Of a DNA stretch of 13,646 nt, positions 5,498-11,508 are shown in pieces. Where the stretch lies: the NCBI GenBank assembly GCA_019057735.1, contig JAHLWV010000038.1:1-13646 (forward strand), given 5' to 3'. The stretch comes from Promethearchaeota archaeon. GTDB taxonomy: Archaea > Asgardarchaeota > Lokiarchaeia > Sigynarchaeales > SOKP01. The position numbers and the translations under genes were made by a program. Every line of letters starts with the position of its first letter. Positions within the stretch are counted from its first letter, which is position 1. The notes beneath the pieces were generated by a model. The model worked only from the letters and a program-made list of their open reading frames with translations, was not told the origin of the DNA and did not search any database.

Positions 5498-6967
5498 TTG
5501 ATCTACGATGTAATTATTATAGGTGGTGGTGTGACTGGTTGTTGTATCGCGCGAAATCTTTCAAAATACGATTTGAAGATCGCTTTACTGGAAAAAGAAG
5601 CTGACATAGCATCAGGTACTACTAAAGCAAATTCTGGTGTAGTTCACGCAGGATTTGCTTCCCCAAGAGAATACGTAAAGCGGGATATGGCAATTAAAGG
5701 CAATAAATTGTATACTCAAGCCTTTGAAGAATTAAACTTTTCTTTTCAAAGAATAGGTTCGTTTGTGGTAGCTTTGGAAGATAACCAAATTAAAAAATTA
5801 GAAGAACAGAGGAGACAAGGCACACAAGATGGAGTTCCGGGTTTAGAAGTAATCTTAGACAAGAAAAAAATAAAATATATGGAACCAAATTTAACAGACG
5901 ATGTTGTAGGCGTTTTACATGCCCCAACTGCTGGAATTGTAAGCCCATATGGAATGACTTACGCGCTAGCTGAGAATGCTGCTATGAATGGAGTAAAATT
6001 CTTTCGAAATCAAAAAGTAAGAAGAATTAAACATCAGAATTACACTTTTGTTATTAAAACTAAAGATAATGAATTTAAAGCAAGTAATGTGATTAATGCT
6101 GCGGGGATTTATGGAGCGAAGATCTCAAAAATGGTTGGTTTAGATTACTTCAATATCATGCCAAGAAAAGGCGAATATATTCTCTTTGATAGAAATGCAA
6201 TGCATTTAAACAAAATCTTATTTCCAACGCCTACAAAAGTCTCTAAAGGTATTTTAGTATGTCCGACCGTTAGTGGAAATACTTTTGTTGGACCTAACGC
6301 ACAAAATATCACCGATAAGAAAGATATCTCAACTACAGAAGCTGGGCTAAAAGAAATTTTAGAAGGTGGAAGACATTTAGTACCAGATTTACCCGTGAGA
6401 GCTTCGATTAGGAATTTTGCAGGAATAAGGGCAGTTCCAGACACGTACGATTTTATTATTGATAACACAGATGTTTTTGGATTTATTAACGTAGTTGGTA
6501 TTTTATCCCCAGGATTAACTTCATGTTATGCCATTGCAGAACGAGTGACCGAATTTTTAGAACTACTGGGGGCAAATATGACGGTTAAGGAGGATTACAA
6601 TCCTATTCGACCAAAACTTGATAAATTTAAAGATTTCAGTAAAATAGAATTAGATAAGAAAATAAAAGAAGATCCCGCTTGGGGAAGAATTATCTGTCGT
6701 TGCGAGACAATTCCAGAAAAAGAAATACTAAACGCTATCCATTCCCCCGTTGGAGCAACAACTACAGATGGAATAAAATTTCGATGCCGACCCGGAATGG
6801 GAAGGTGTCAAGGCGGTTTTTGTAGACCAAGACTAATCGAGATCCTTTCAAGAGAATTGAATATACCCTATGAAGAAGTATTGAAAACAGGTGAAGAAAC
6901 TAATTTTCTTGTGGCGAAAACAAAAGAAAATGTTCTTCGAAGTCTAGAAGGAGGTAATAAAGAGTGA
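5498..6967 (+). CDS. glpA: GlpA-like FAD-dependent glycerol-3-phosphate dehydrogenase with C-terminal BFD-type [2Fe-2S] domain
   Basis: This 489-residue cytosolic or membrane-peripheral flavoprotein starts with a Rossmann FAD motif IIIGGGVTGC (6-15), followed by LLEKE and the DAO-type stretch GTTKANSGVVHAG (40-52). A second FAD-contacting region, NFAGIRAVPDTYDF (306-319), leads into GILSPGLTS (334-342). From residue 398 follows a BFD-like iron-sulfur domain, with C400 and C402 in CRCE and C437 and C442 in GMGRCQGGFC; Cys430 is an extra cysteine near the cluster. This architecture is that of GlpA and of the Thermotoga-type three-gene glycerol-3-phosphate dehydrogenase. Related DAO enzymes oxidise 2-hydroxyglutarate or amino acids, so the substrate is inferred, mainly from the operon. 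The start is TTG. The stop overlaps the next gene by four bases, so the two are surely co-expressed. No glycerol kinase gene is in the window. Confidence 0.88.
   Translation: MIYDVIIIGGGVTGCCIARNLSKYDLKIALLEKEADIASGTTKANSGVVHAGFASPREYVKRDMAIKGNKLYTQAFEELNFSFQRIGSFVVALEDNQIKKLEEQRRQGTQDGVPGLEVILDKKKIKYMEPNLTDDVVGVLHAPTAGIVSPYGMTYALAENAAMNGVKFFRNQKVRRIKHQNYTFVIKTKDNEFKASNVINAAGIYGAKISKMVGLDYFNIMPRKGEYILFDRNAMHLNKILFPTPTKVSKGILVCPTVSGNTFVGPNAQNITDKKDISTTEAGLKEILEGGRHLVPDLPVRASIRNFAGIRAVPDTYDFIIDNTDVFGFINVVGILSPGLTSCYAIAERVTEFLELLGANMTVKEDYNPIRPKLDKFKDFSKIELDKKIKEDPAWGRIICRCETIPEKEILNAIHSPVGATTTDGIKFRCRPGMGRCQGGFCRPRLIEILSRELNIPYEEVLKTGEETNFLVAKTKENVLRSLEGGNKE
6950..6955 (+). promoter_or_regulatory. 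Strong ribosome binding site for the NADH-oxidase-like gene
   Basis: GGAGGT lies inside the end of the preceding gene, 8 bases before the GTG at 6964. The stop and start overlap as GTGA, a typical translational-coupling junction. Confidence 0.7.
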
Positions 6968-8259
6968 AAAAATACAAATCCGATGTGGTTGTTATTGGTG
7001 CCGGAGCTGGTGGATTAGCAGCAGCCATTGAAGTAAAAAAAGCTGGTCTAGATGTTTTAATAATTGAAAGGGATCAAGAATTAGGTGGGATTACATTACA
7101 ATGTATTCACAATGGATTTGGTTTAAAAGAATTTGAAGAAGAATTAACTGGTCCTGAATATGTTCAAAGATTTATAAACCAAGTAAAAGAATTGAAAATC
7201 CCTTATTTATTAGATTCTATGGTAATAGAAATTACAAAAGAAAAATTGGTCTATGCCGTTAATAGAAAAGAAGGCCTCATTGAAGTAAAAGCAAAAGCGA
7301 TTATCTTAGCTATGGGTTGTCGTGAAAAAACTAGAGGGGCTATTAACATACCTGGTTTTCGCCCTGCAGGCATCTATACCGCTGGACAGGCTCAAAGATT
7401 CGTTAATATTGAAGGGTATCTACCGGGAAATACCTATGTTATCCTTGGAAGTGGAGATATTGGGATGATAATGGCCCGAAGATTGACATGGGAAGGCTGT
7501 AAAGTAAAGGCTGTAGTTGAAATACAATCATACGTTAGCGGTCTGCTTCGAAATCAAGTCCAGTGTTTAGAAGATTACGATATCCCCCTGATCACTGGTT
7601 TTACAGTTACCAAAATACACGGACGTGAACGAATTAAAGGAGTAACGATATCAAAAGTAAGTAGAAATTTCGATCGAATAATAGGCTCAGATAAATTTAT
7701 TGAATGCGATACGCTACTATTATCTGTAGGTTTAATCCCTGAAAATGAACTAACGCTAGAAGCTGGAGCGGAAATATCGCAAAATGGTGGTCCGCTTGTT
7801 GACGAAAATTTGGAAACTACTATAGATGGGATATTTGCTTGTGGGAATGTTTTACAAGTTCACGATTTGGTAGATATGGTAACTGTTGAAGCTAAAAGAG
7901 CAGGGAAAAACGTAATAGAATATCTCGATACGAGATATGGCAAAGAACTGAAGAGACAAAAAACATTCAAGTGCATCTCTGGGGAAAATGTTGGTTATGT
8001 AAAGCCAGATGTAGTAAATAAAGCGGATATATCAAAAGAGATATTTTTTACCTTCAGAGTTAAATATCCAGCAAGGAGAGTTTTAATACAATTCAAAGAC
8101 GACGATCGCATAATCTATAGTAAAAAAAAGATATATGTAATTCCGAGCGAGATGATTGAATTGAACTTAAACTTAGAAGAAGTAAATGTGAATCTAAAAA
8201 GCAAATCTATAACAATAGAAGTTATTCCTCGACCAGAGGTATTAATAGAGGAGGATTAA
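6964..8259 (+). CDS. NADH-oxidase-like FAD/NAD(P) oxidoreductase, second subunit of the GlpA-like operon
   Basis: This 431-residue protein of the pyridine nucleotide-disulphide oxidoreductase fold has no redox CxxC pair. It has an N-terminal FAD motif VVVIGAGAGGLAAA (8-21), the conserved GGITLQCIHNGFG (42-54) of this branch, LAMGCREKTRG after the first domain, a central NAD-binding motif VILGSGDIGMIMARRL near residue 160, and the C-terminal FAD contact DGIFACGNVLQVHDLVD near residue 290. The extra C-terminal domain (about 330-431) is rich in strands. Proteins of this kind accompany a GlpA-like dehydrogenase and a DUF1667 protein in Thermotoga and many anaerobes, where they probably pass electrons between the substrate flavoprotein and a pyridine nucleotide or another carrier. 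The start is GTG with a strong Shine-Dalgarno site. The exact electron acceptor is unknown. Confidence 0.87.
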   Translation: MKKYKSDVVVIGAGAGGLAAAIEVKKAGLDVLIIERDQELGGITLQCIHNGFGLKEFEEELTGPEYVQRFINQVKELKIPYLLDSMVIEITKEKLVYAVNRKEGLIEVKAKAIILAMGCREKTRGAINIPGFRPAGIYTAGQAQRFVNIEGYLPGNTYVILGSGDIGMIMARRLTWEGCKVKAVVEIQSYVSGLLRNQVQCLEDYDIPLITGFTVTKIHGRERIKGVTISKVSRNFDRIIGSDKFIECDTLLLSVGLIPENELTLEAGAEISQNGGPLVDENLETTIDGIFACGNVLQVHDLVDMVTVEAKRAGKNVIEYLDTRYGKELKRQKTFKCISGENVGYVKPDVVNKADISKEIFFTFRVKYPARRVLIQFKDDDRIIYSKKKIYVIPSEMIELNLNLEEVNVNLKSKSITIEVIPRPEVLIEED

Positions 8260-8265
8260 TTATCA

Positions 8266-8272
8266 GAGGAGG
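8266..8272 (+). promoter_or_regulatory. Ribosome binding site of the DUF1667 gene
   Basis: GAGGAGG lies 8 bases before the ATG at 8281, between two genes only 21 bases apart. It is the strongest site seen in the window. Confidence 0.65.
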
Positions 8273-8280
8273 CGAGAAGA

Positions 8281-8661
8281 ATGAGTGAAAGCAGTGTGAG
8301 TGTAGTAAAAGTGATAAGATGTATAGTATGTCCTACAGGCTGCCAAATACAAGCCATTTCAAAGGGTTCCGATATAGTATTTGAAGGATATACTTGCGAA
8401 AGAGGATTGGAATACGCAAAACAGGAATTTTATGAGCCCAAAAGGATCCTTACAACTACCATTAGAGTTGAGGATGGATTTTTACCATTGGTTCCTGTAA
8501 GAACGGATAAACCAATCCTTAAAGATAAGTTGAGAGAAGCGCTAAACGAGATTGCTAAAACTGTGGTAAAAGCCCCAGTAAAAATGGGAGATATCTTGAT
8601 CGAAAATATCCTTGAATTAGATTCAAATCTTATAGCTAGTAGAGATTTACCCAAAAAATAA
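8281..8661 (+). CDS. DUF1667 family protein, third gene of the GlpA-like operon
   Basis: The 126 residues cover the whole DUF1667 domain. Four cysteines are arranged as CIVCPTGC (14-21) plus C39 in GYTCERG, a likely iron-sulfur or metal site. Other family marks are YEPKRILTTTIRVEDG, the PVRTD stretch and APVKMGDILIENIL (99-112), which normally precedes a final ALDSDIVATR-like segment, here ELDSNLIASRDLP. The molecular role is not established. The gene nearly always travels with a GlpA-like dehydrogenase and an NADH-oxidase-like flavoprotein, as it does here. A small electron-transfer or assembly subunit of that complex is the simplest reading. It begins 21 bases after the upstream stop. Confidence 0.85.
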   Translation: MSESSVSVVKVIRCIVCPTGCQIQAISKGSDIVFEGYTCERGLEYAKQEFYEPKRILTTTIRVEDGFLPLVPVRTDKPILKDKLREALNEIAKTVVKAPVKMGDILIENILELDSNLIASRDLPKK

Positions 8662-8694
8662 ACTTAATAAGTATGTAGAGAACCTTAGGATATA

Positions 8695-9144
8695 ATGGTA
8701 GAACTGGATCAAATCTATAAGGTGCATGAAAATTTATATATTGGTGCGTATTGGCCAAGGCTAAACTTTGAGAAATTTAAAGAGATAGGCATTACCGCTA
8801 TTGTGAATTTAATGGAAGATAATTACTATGATCCTACAGATAAAGGATTTAATTATCTCTTTAAAGGATTCCCCGACGAATGGTATCCTCCACATAGCTA
8901 CATTAGTGAGATTTTAGAATTTATAGATAATAACATTGAACACGGAAAAGTCTTGGTTCATTGCGCAATGGGTATTTCCAGAAGTGGAGGGCTTATTGTA
9001 GCTTGGATGTTAAAGAATAATCCAAATTGGAGTTGGAGTGATGCGATGAATTACGTAAATAAATCTAGATTGATCTTTCCTGCCATCGAAATAAGAGAGT
9101 CGGTACTCGATTATTTTGAATCTCTTGAAGGATTTAGAAGATAA
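8695..9144 (+). CDS. Dual-specificity protein phosphatase family protein
   Basis: This 149-residue soluble protein carries the cysteine phosphatase signature VHCAMGISRSG (88-98). Cys90 is the nucleophile and Arg96 the phosphate-binding residue. Asp61 in GFPDEW lies 29 residues upstream, where the general acid of dual-specificity phosphatases is expected. The N-terminus (ENLYIGAYWPRLN, then GITAIVNLMED) matches the usual beginning of the fold. All catalytic residues appear present. It could act on phosphoproteins, RNA 5' ends or phosphoinositide-like head groups; sequence alone does not say. It begins 33 bases after the DUF1667 gene and may be the last gene of that operon, but its weak AGGA (4 bases before the ATG) differs from the strong sites upstream. 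Confidence 0.88.
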   Translation: MVELDQIYKVHENLYIGAYWPRLNFEKFKEIGITAIVNLMEDNYYDPTDKGFNYLFKGFPDEWYPPHSYISEILEFIDNNIEHGKVLVHCAMGISRSGGLIVAWMLKNNPNWSWSDAMNYVNKSRLIFPAIEIRESVLDYFESLEGFRR

Positions 9145-9191
9145 GTTTAATTCTTAGTAATTAATTTTAGCATTAAAGTCAGAACTTATCA

Positions 9192-9210
9192 TGTTTTTTT
9201 ATCTGTTTTG
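9192..9210 (+). terminator. T-rich probable terminator after the phosphatase gene
   Basis: GTTTTTTTATCTGTTTTGG lies about 50 bases past the stop codon and directly before a new TATA-like element. No hairpin is seen. Confidence 0.4.
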
Positions 9211-9219
9211 GTTTAACAC

Positions 9220-9232
9220 AAATTTATATTAA
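9220..9232 (+). promoter_or_regulatory. Candidate TATA box of the two-helix membrane protein gene
   Basis: AAATTTATATTAA lies about 55 bases before the ATG at 9281. The transcript would begin near 9252 with a leader of about 30 bases. Confidence 0.4.
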
Positions 9233-9280
9233 TATTCTAAAATTATTTAACTAGTATCTATACCAATTAATGACCGGACT

Positions 9281-9568
9281 ATGTCAACTCAACATTTAAA
9301 TCTTAAATCTGAGAGAATCCAAATATATTTTGATTGCATTTGCGGTTCCGTATGCTCAATTTCAGCTCTAATTGGCATTTTCTTCTTTACACAACAAGAA
9401 GGAATAATATACCCTACTAACTTCATAGTAGGTCTCATTTTTTGGTTTGGTTATTTAGGATTATCTATATTCATTATAGGATTGGGAATATATACTTATT
9501 ACGGAGACAAGAGTTTTAACCCCGATGCAATCCCAAAAAAGAAGTTAAGAGCACCTATCGTAGGGTAA
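9281..9568 (+). CDS. Small membrane protein with two helices, unknown family
   Basis: I do not recognise a family. The 95 residues hold a short polar N-terminus, a first hydrophobic helix (about 15-37, including CGSVCSISALIGIFFF), a short loop QQEGIIYPTN, a second helix (about 48-74, rich in Gly and Phe) and a basic C-terminal tail with KKKLRAP. The positive-inside rule would place both ends in the cytosol as a helical hairpin. It stands alone between its own TATA-like element and a downstream hairpin plus T run. Confidence 0.65.
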   Translation: MSTQHLNLKSERIQIYFDCICGSVCSISALIGIFFFTQQEGIIYPTNFIVGLIFWFGYLGLSIFIIGLGIYTYYGDKSFNPDAIPKKKLRAPIVG

Positions 9569-9569
9569 T

Positions 9570-9623
9570 CTTTAAAGTTTCTATTTTAAAGCTCCTTCAA
9601 ATTATTCGGAATTTCTATTTTTT
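9570..9623 (+). terminator. Hairpin and T run after the two-helix membrane protein gene
   Basis: CTTTAAA (9570-9576) pairs with TTTAAAG (9585-9591) around an eight-base loop, two bases past the stop codon. A run of six T follows at 9618-9623. The stem is AT-rich and weak, so the T run is probably the real signal. Confidence 0.35.
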
Positions 9624-9624
9624 A

Positions 9625-9636
9625 CATATATTTTTA
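9625..9636 (+). promoter_or_regulatory. Candidate TATA box of the small zinc-ribbon protein gene
   Basis: CATATATTTTTA would start transcription near 9655, leaving a leader of about 45 bases with a GAGG site (9690-9693) 10 bases before the TTG at 9704. Confidence 0.4.
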
Positions 9637-9703
9637 TTATCTCGCTTAGATCATTTAATAAATTATAATATTTCCAGATAATAAAGAACGAGGAAAAATT
9701 AAA

Positions 9704-10039
9704 TTGACTGAATTCGAGAAAGAAATTTTAAGTCTACTCAGAAAAATTGACGATAAACTTGATAAACTTTTAGGTACTAGCAGTTTAGAAGCAGAATCAG
9801 CTAAAACCGCAACTCCACCAGAGGATGAATATGTCAAACCATCTGCTGTTGTTGAAAAACAGGAGGAAGAGGAAAAAGCGTTAATCAAACCACCTGTTGA
9901 AGGAAGAAGAGTTTGTCCTGCATGTGGAGGAACAGCATTCAACACTGAAGAAGATAAATCTCAAGTATTATTTCAGCAAGGTGGAATGAAAATTTTCGCA
10001 AAACGGTATATTTGTAAAAATTGCGGAACAGAAGCTTAA
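9704..10039 (+). CDS. Small protein with N-terminal helix, acidic linker and C-terminal zinc ribbon
   Basis: The 111-residue product has three parts. Residues 3-23 (FEKEILSLLRKIDDKLDKLL) form an amphipathic, coiled-coil-like helix. Residues about 25-65 are a flexible Pro/Glu-rich acidic linker. Residues 66-110 form a zinc ribbon with CPACG (C71, C74) and CKNCG (C104, C107), preceded by VEGRR. The TTG start is supported by GAGG ten bases upstream; there is no ATG near it. The zinc ribbon closely resembles the C-terminal ribbon of the gelsolin protein at the right edge of the window: the same EGRR lead-in, a DKS in the loop and a near-identical Cys spacing. No named family is recognised. An adaptor that binds a partner through the ribbon and self-associates through the helix is a guess. 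Confidence 0.72.
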   Translation: MTEFEKEILSLLRKIDDKLDKLLGTSSLEAESAKTATPPEDEYVKPSAVVEKQEEEEKALIKPPVEGRRVCPACGGTAFNTEEDKSQVLFQQGGMKIFAKRYICKNCGTEA

Positions 10040-10060
10040 TTCTGAACAGCAAAAATGTTA

Positions 10061-10066
10061 TTTTTT
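10061..10066 (+). terminator. T-run terminator after the small zinc-ribbon gene
   Basis: Six T residues begin about 20 bases past the stop codon. No hairpin precedes them. Confidence 0.35.
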
Positions 10067-10173
10067 AATTAACACTTCCAAAGAATCTTTGTAATTTACT
10101 ATAATTAAGAAATTATTTTCATTAGCTTTATCTAAAGACATATAATAGGAATTTCAAAGTAACTCAATATAGT

Positions 10174-10209
10174 ACTTCCAAGTTCAACCATGTAAATCCA
10201 ACTTGAAGT
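10174..10209. repeat. Inverted repeat upstream of the DUF106 gene
   Basis: ACTTCCAAGTT (10174-10184) and AACTTGAAGT (10200-10209) pair over ten bases with one bulged C, around a 15-base loop. It lies 60-100 bases before the ATG at 10272 and upstream of the TATA-like element. It could be an operator-like site or a chance palindrome in AT-rich DNA. Confidence 0.3.
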
Positions 10210-10224
10210 TGCTAATTTCCAATA

Positions 10225-10240
10225 ATAAAATTTAATTTTA
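10225..10240 (+). promoter_or_regulatory. Candidate TATA box of the DUF106 gene
   Basis: TAAAATTTAATTTTAA lies about 35-45 bases before the ATG at 10272. The transcript would have a leader of about 10 bases. No Shine-Dalgarno site is present. Confidence 0.4.
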
Positions 10241-10271
10241 ATCATACTTTTCTCTTTGTAGTGATTGATTT

Positions 10272-10907
10272 ATGGCTAACGAAGAAATTATTATCCAAAT
10301 TATGTTTATTACTCTAGCAATGGTTGGTTTAAGCGAGATTCTCAACAGGGTTTTCGGTTTAAACATGGACACTGCAAAAGAAATGAGAGAAAATTCAAGG
10401 AATCTACAAGAGCGAATGAAAACTGCCAGACTTACAGGAAATTCTCAAGAAATGGTTGCTCTTCAACAAGAATCAATAGCATTGACGAAAGTAATGATGA
10501 AAAAGCAAATGATTCCCTTGTGTGTAAGATCTTTAACTTATATAGGGATATTTGGGTTGATAGGCGGTATCTACGCACCTTACGGAAATTTACTTCCGTT
10601 TCCAATTTTGTTCTTTGGTACTGGTTGGTTTGCGGTATACTTCTTGTTCTCTATCACCTTTAGTCTTATTATCTATGGATTAAAAAGACTTTATAGGAAA
10701 CTAACTGGCAAAGAAGACAAGCGAAAAAAAGCATCAAAAGAAATTTTAGGCATGCTATCTCCCGGATCAGGAAGTCAGGAAGGTAATCTCCAGTTAACAA
10801 GACCAATTCCTATTAGACCCCCTCCTGTTGTTGACACTGATGGTGAGCCAGAGGATAGCTATGAGCAACCTAAGAGCGATACATGGAAAGATCGAATAAA
10901 AAGCTAA
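10272..10907 (+). CDS. DUF106 / EMC3-TMCO1-type membrane protein of the Oxa1/YidC superfamily
   Basis: This 211-residue integral membrane protein has the layout of archaeal DUF106 proteins: a first membrane helix (about 5-24), a long charged helical hairpin (about 33-80, including KEMRENSRNLQERMKTARL and LTKVMMKKQM), a second helix (83-102) and a third (116-139). A basic stretch and a Pro/Asp-rich cytosolic tail follow (170-211). Three helices with a cytosolic coiled coil after the first are the shared core of EMC3, TMCO1, Get1 and YidC, which insert membrane proteins. The call rests on topology and coiled-coil pattern more than on a strict motif. It lies 32 bases before the GtrA-family gene and may be co-transcribed with it. 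Confidence 0.75.
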   Translation: MANEEIIIQIMFITLAMVGLSEILNRVFGLNMDTAKEMRENSRNLQERMKTARLTGNSQEMVALQQESIALTKVMMKKQMIPLCVRSLTYIGIFGLIGGIYAPYGNLLPFPILFFGTGWFAVYFLFSITFSLIIYGLKRLYRKLTGKEDKRKKASKEILGMLSPGSGSQEGNLQLTRPIPIRPPPVVDTDGEPEDSYEQPKSDTWKDRIKS

Positions 10908-10939
10908 TTACCTCAAAAACATAATTCATCTGATTACAA

Positions 10940-11419
10940 ATGGCAGAAAATAATGTTATGAAGAAACAGATGATCCTCTATTTTATTTTTGCGGCGTGTA
11001 TGATCTTCTTAAATTACATCATACAAAAAATCAATGAACTTGCTATTTCTCCCTTTATCTGCTCTGTCTTTGGAGGAAATGCTTTTATTCAGGCTTTCTA
11101 TTGTTCTACAAATCTTGTAGATATGCCTGAACTAATAGGTTCTATCGTAGCTGTCGGAGTAACTTATGTAATTAAATTTTTCTTAGATAAATACTTAGTC
11201 TTCAAAAAAACAAGCATAAAGATCAAAGAAACTTCACAAGAGTTTTTCAAATACTTTGGATTTGCTATTTTAACTACGATTGAAAATATTGGCATCCAAT
11301 TTATCCTAAAGAACTTTTTTGGTGCACCTTTAGAGGTAAGTGTTATCGTTGCATTATCCATTGGTTATATAACTAAATTCTTTCTTGACCGAAAATATGT
11401 ATTCACCCAAGAATACTGA
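10940..11419 (+). CDS. GtrA-family four-helix membrane protein
   Basis: This 159-residue protein has helices near 12-29, 64-82, 104-124 and 132-150. GtrA proteins are small membrane proteins linked to moving or using lipid-linked sugars, such as undecaprenyl- or dolichyl-phosphate sugars. The family mark, an aromatic/basic patch after helices two and four, appears twice: YVIKFFLDKYLVF (76-88) and YITKFFLDRKYVF (143-155). The two halves are so alike that an internal duplication is evident. The first loop (about 30-63) is longer than usual and has three cysteines. No glycosyltransferase gene is nearby, so its partner is unknown. Confidence 0.8.
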   Translation: MAENNVMKKQMILYFIFAACMIFLNYIIQKINELAISPFICSVFGGNAFIQAFYCSTNLVDMPELIGSIVAVGVTYVIKFFLDKYLVFKKTSIKIKETSQEFFKYFGFAILTTIENIGIQFILKNFFGAPLEVSVIVALSIGYITKFFLDRKYVFTQEY

Positions 11420-11477
11420 GTTAATTAAAAAGTAGGCTGATAGGTTTAAAAATAGCATAATCTTACTCCATTAATTT

Positions 11478-11491
11478 TTAATACTATAAAT
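11478..11491 (+). promoter_or_regulatory. Candidate TATA box of the coiled-coil protein gene
   Basis: TTAATACTATAAAT is centred about 22-25 bases before the ATG at 11509, which would give a leaderless transcript. A second TATA-like element, GGTTTAAAAATAG, lies at about 11443-11455 and would give a leader of about 30 bases. No Shine-Dalgarno site is seen in either case. Confidence 0.4.
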
Positions 11492-11508
11492 TTCTTATTT
11501 TTAATATT

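Noticed and set aside
6145..6468. A 107-codon minus-strand ORF inside the GlpA-like gene
   Set aside because: It is antisense to a well-conserved FAD domain, has no ribosome site and resembles no family.
9655..9945. A 96-codon minus-strand ORF over the small zinc-ribbon gene
   Set aside because: It is rich in Ser and Leu because it mirrors an acidic linker. The forward frame has a ribosome site and a convincing zinc ribbon.
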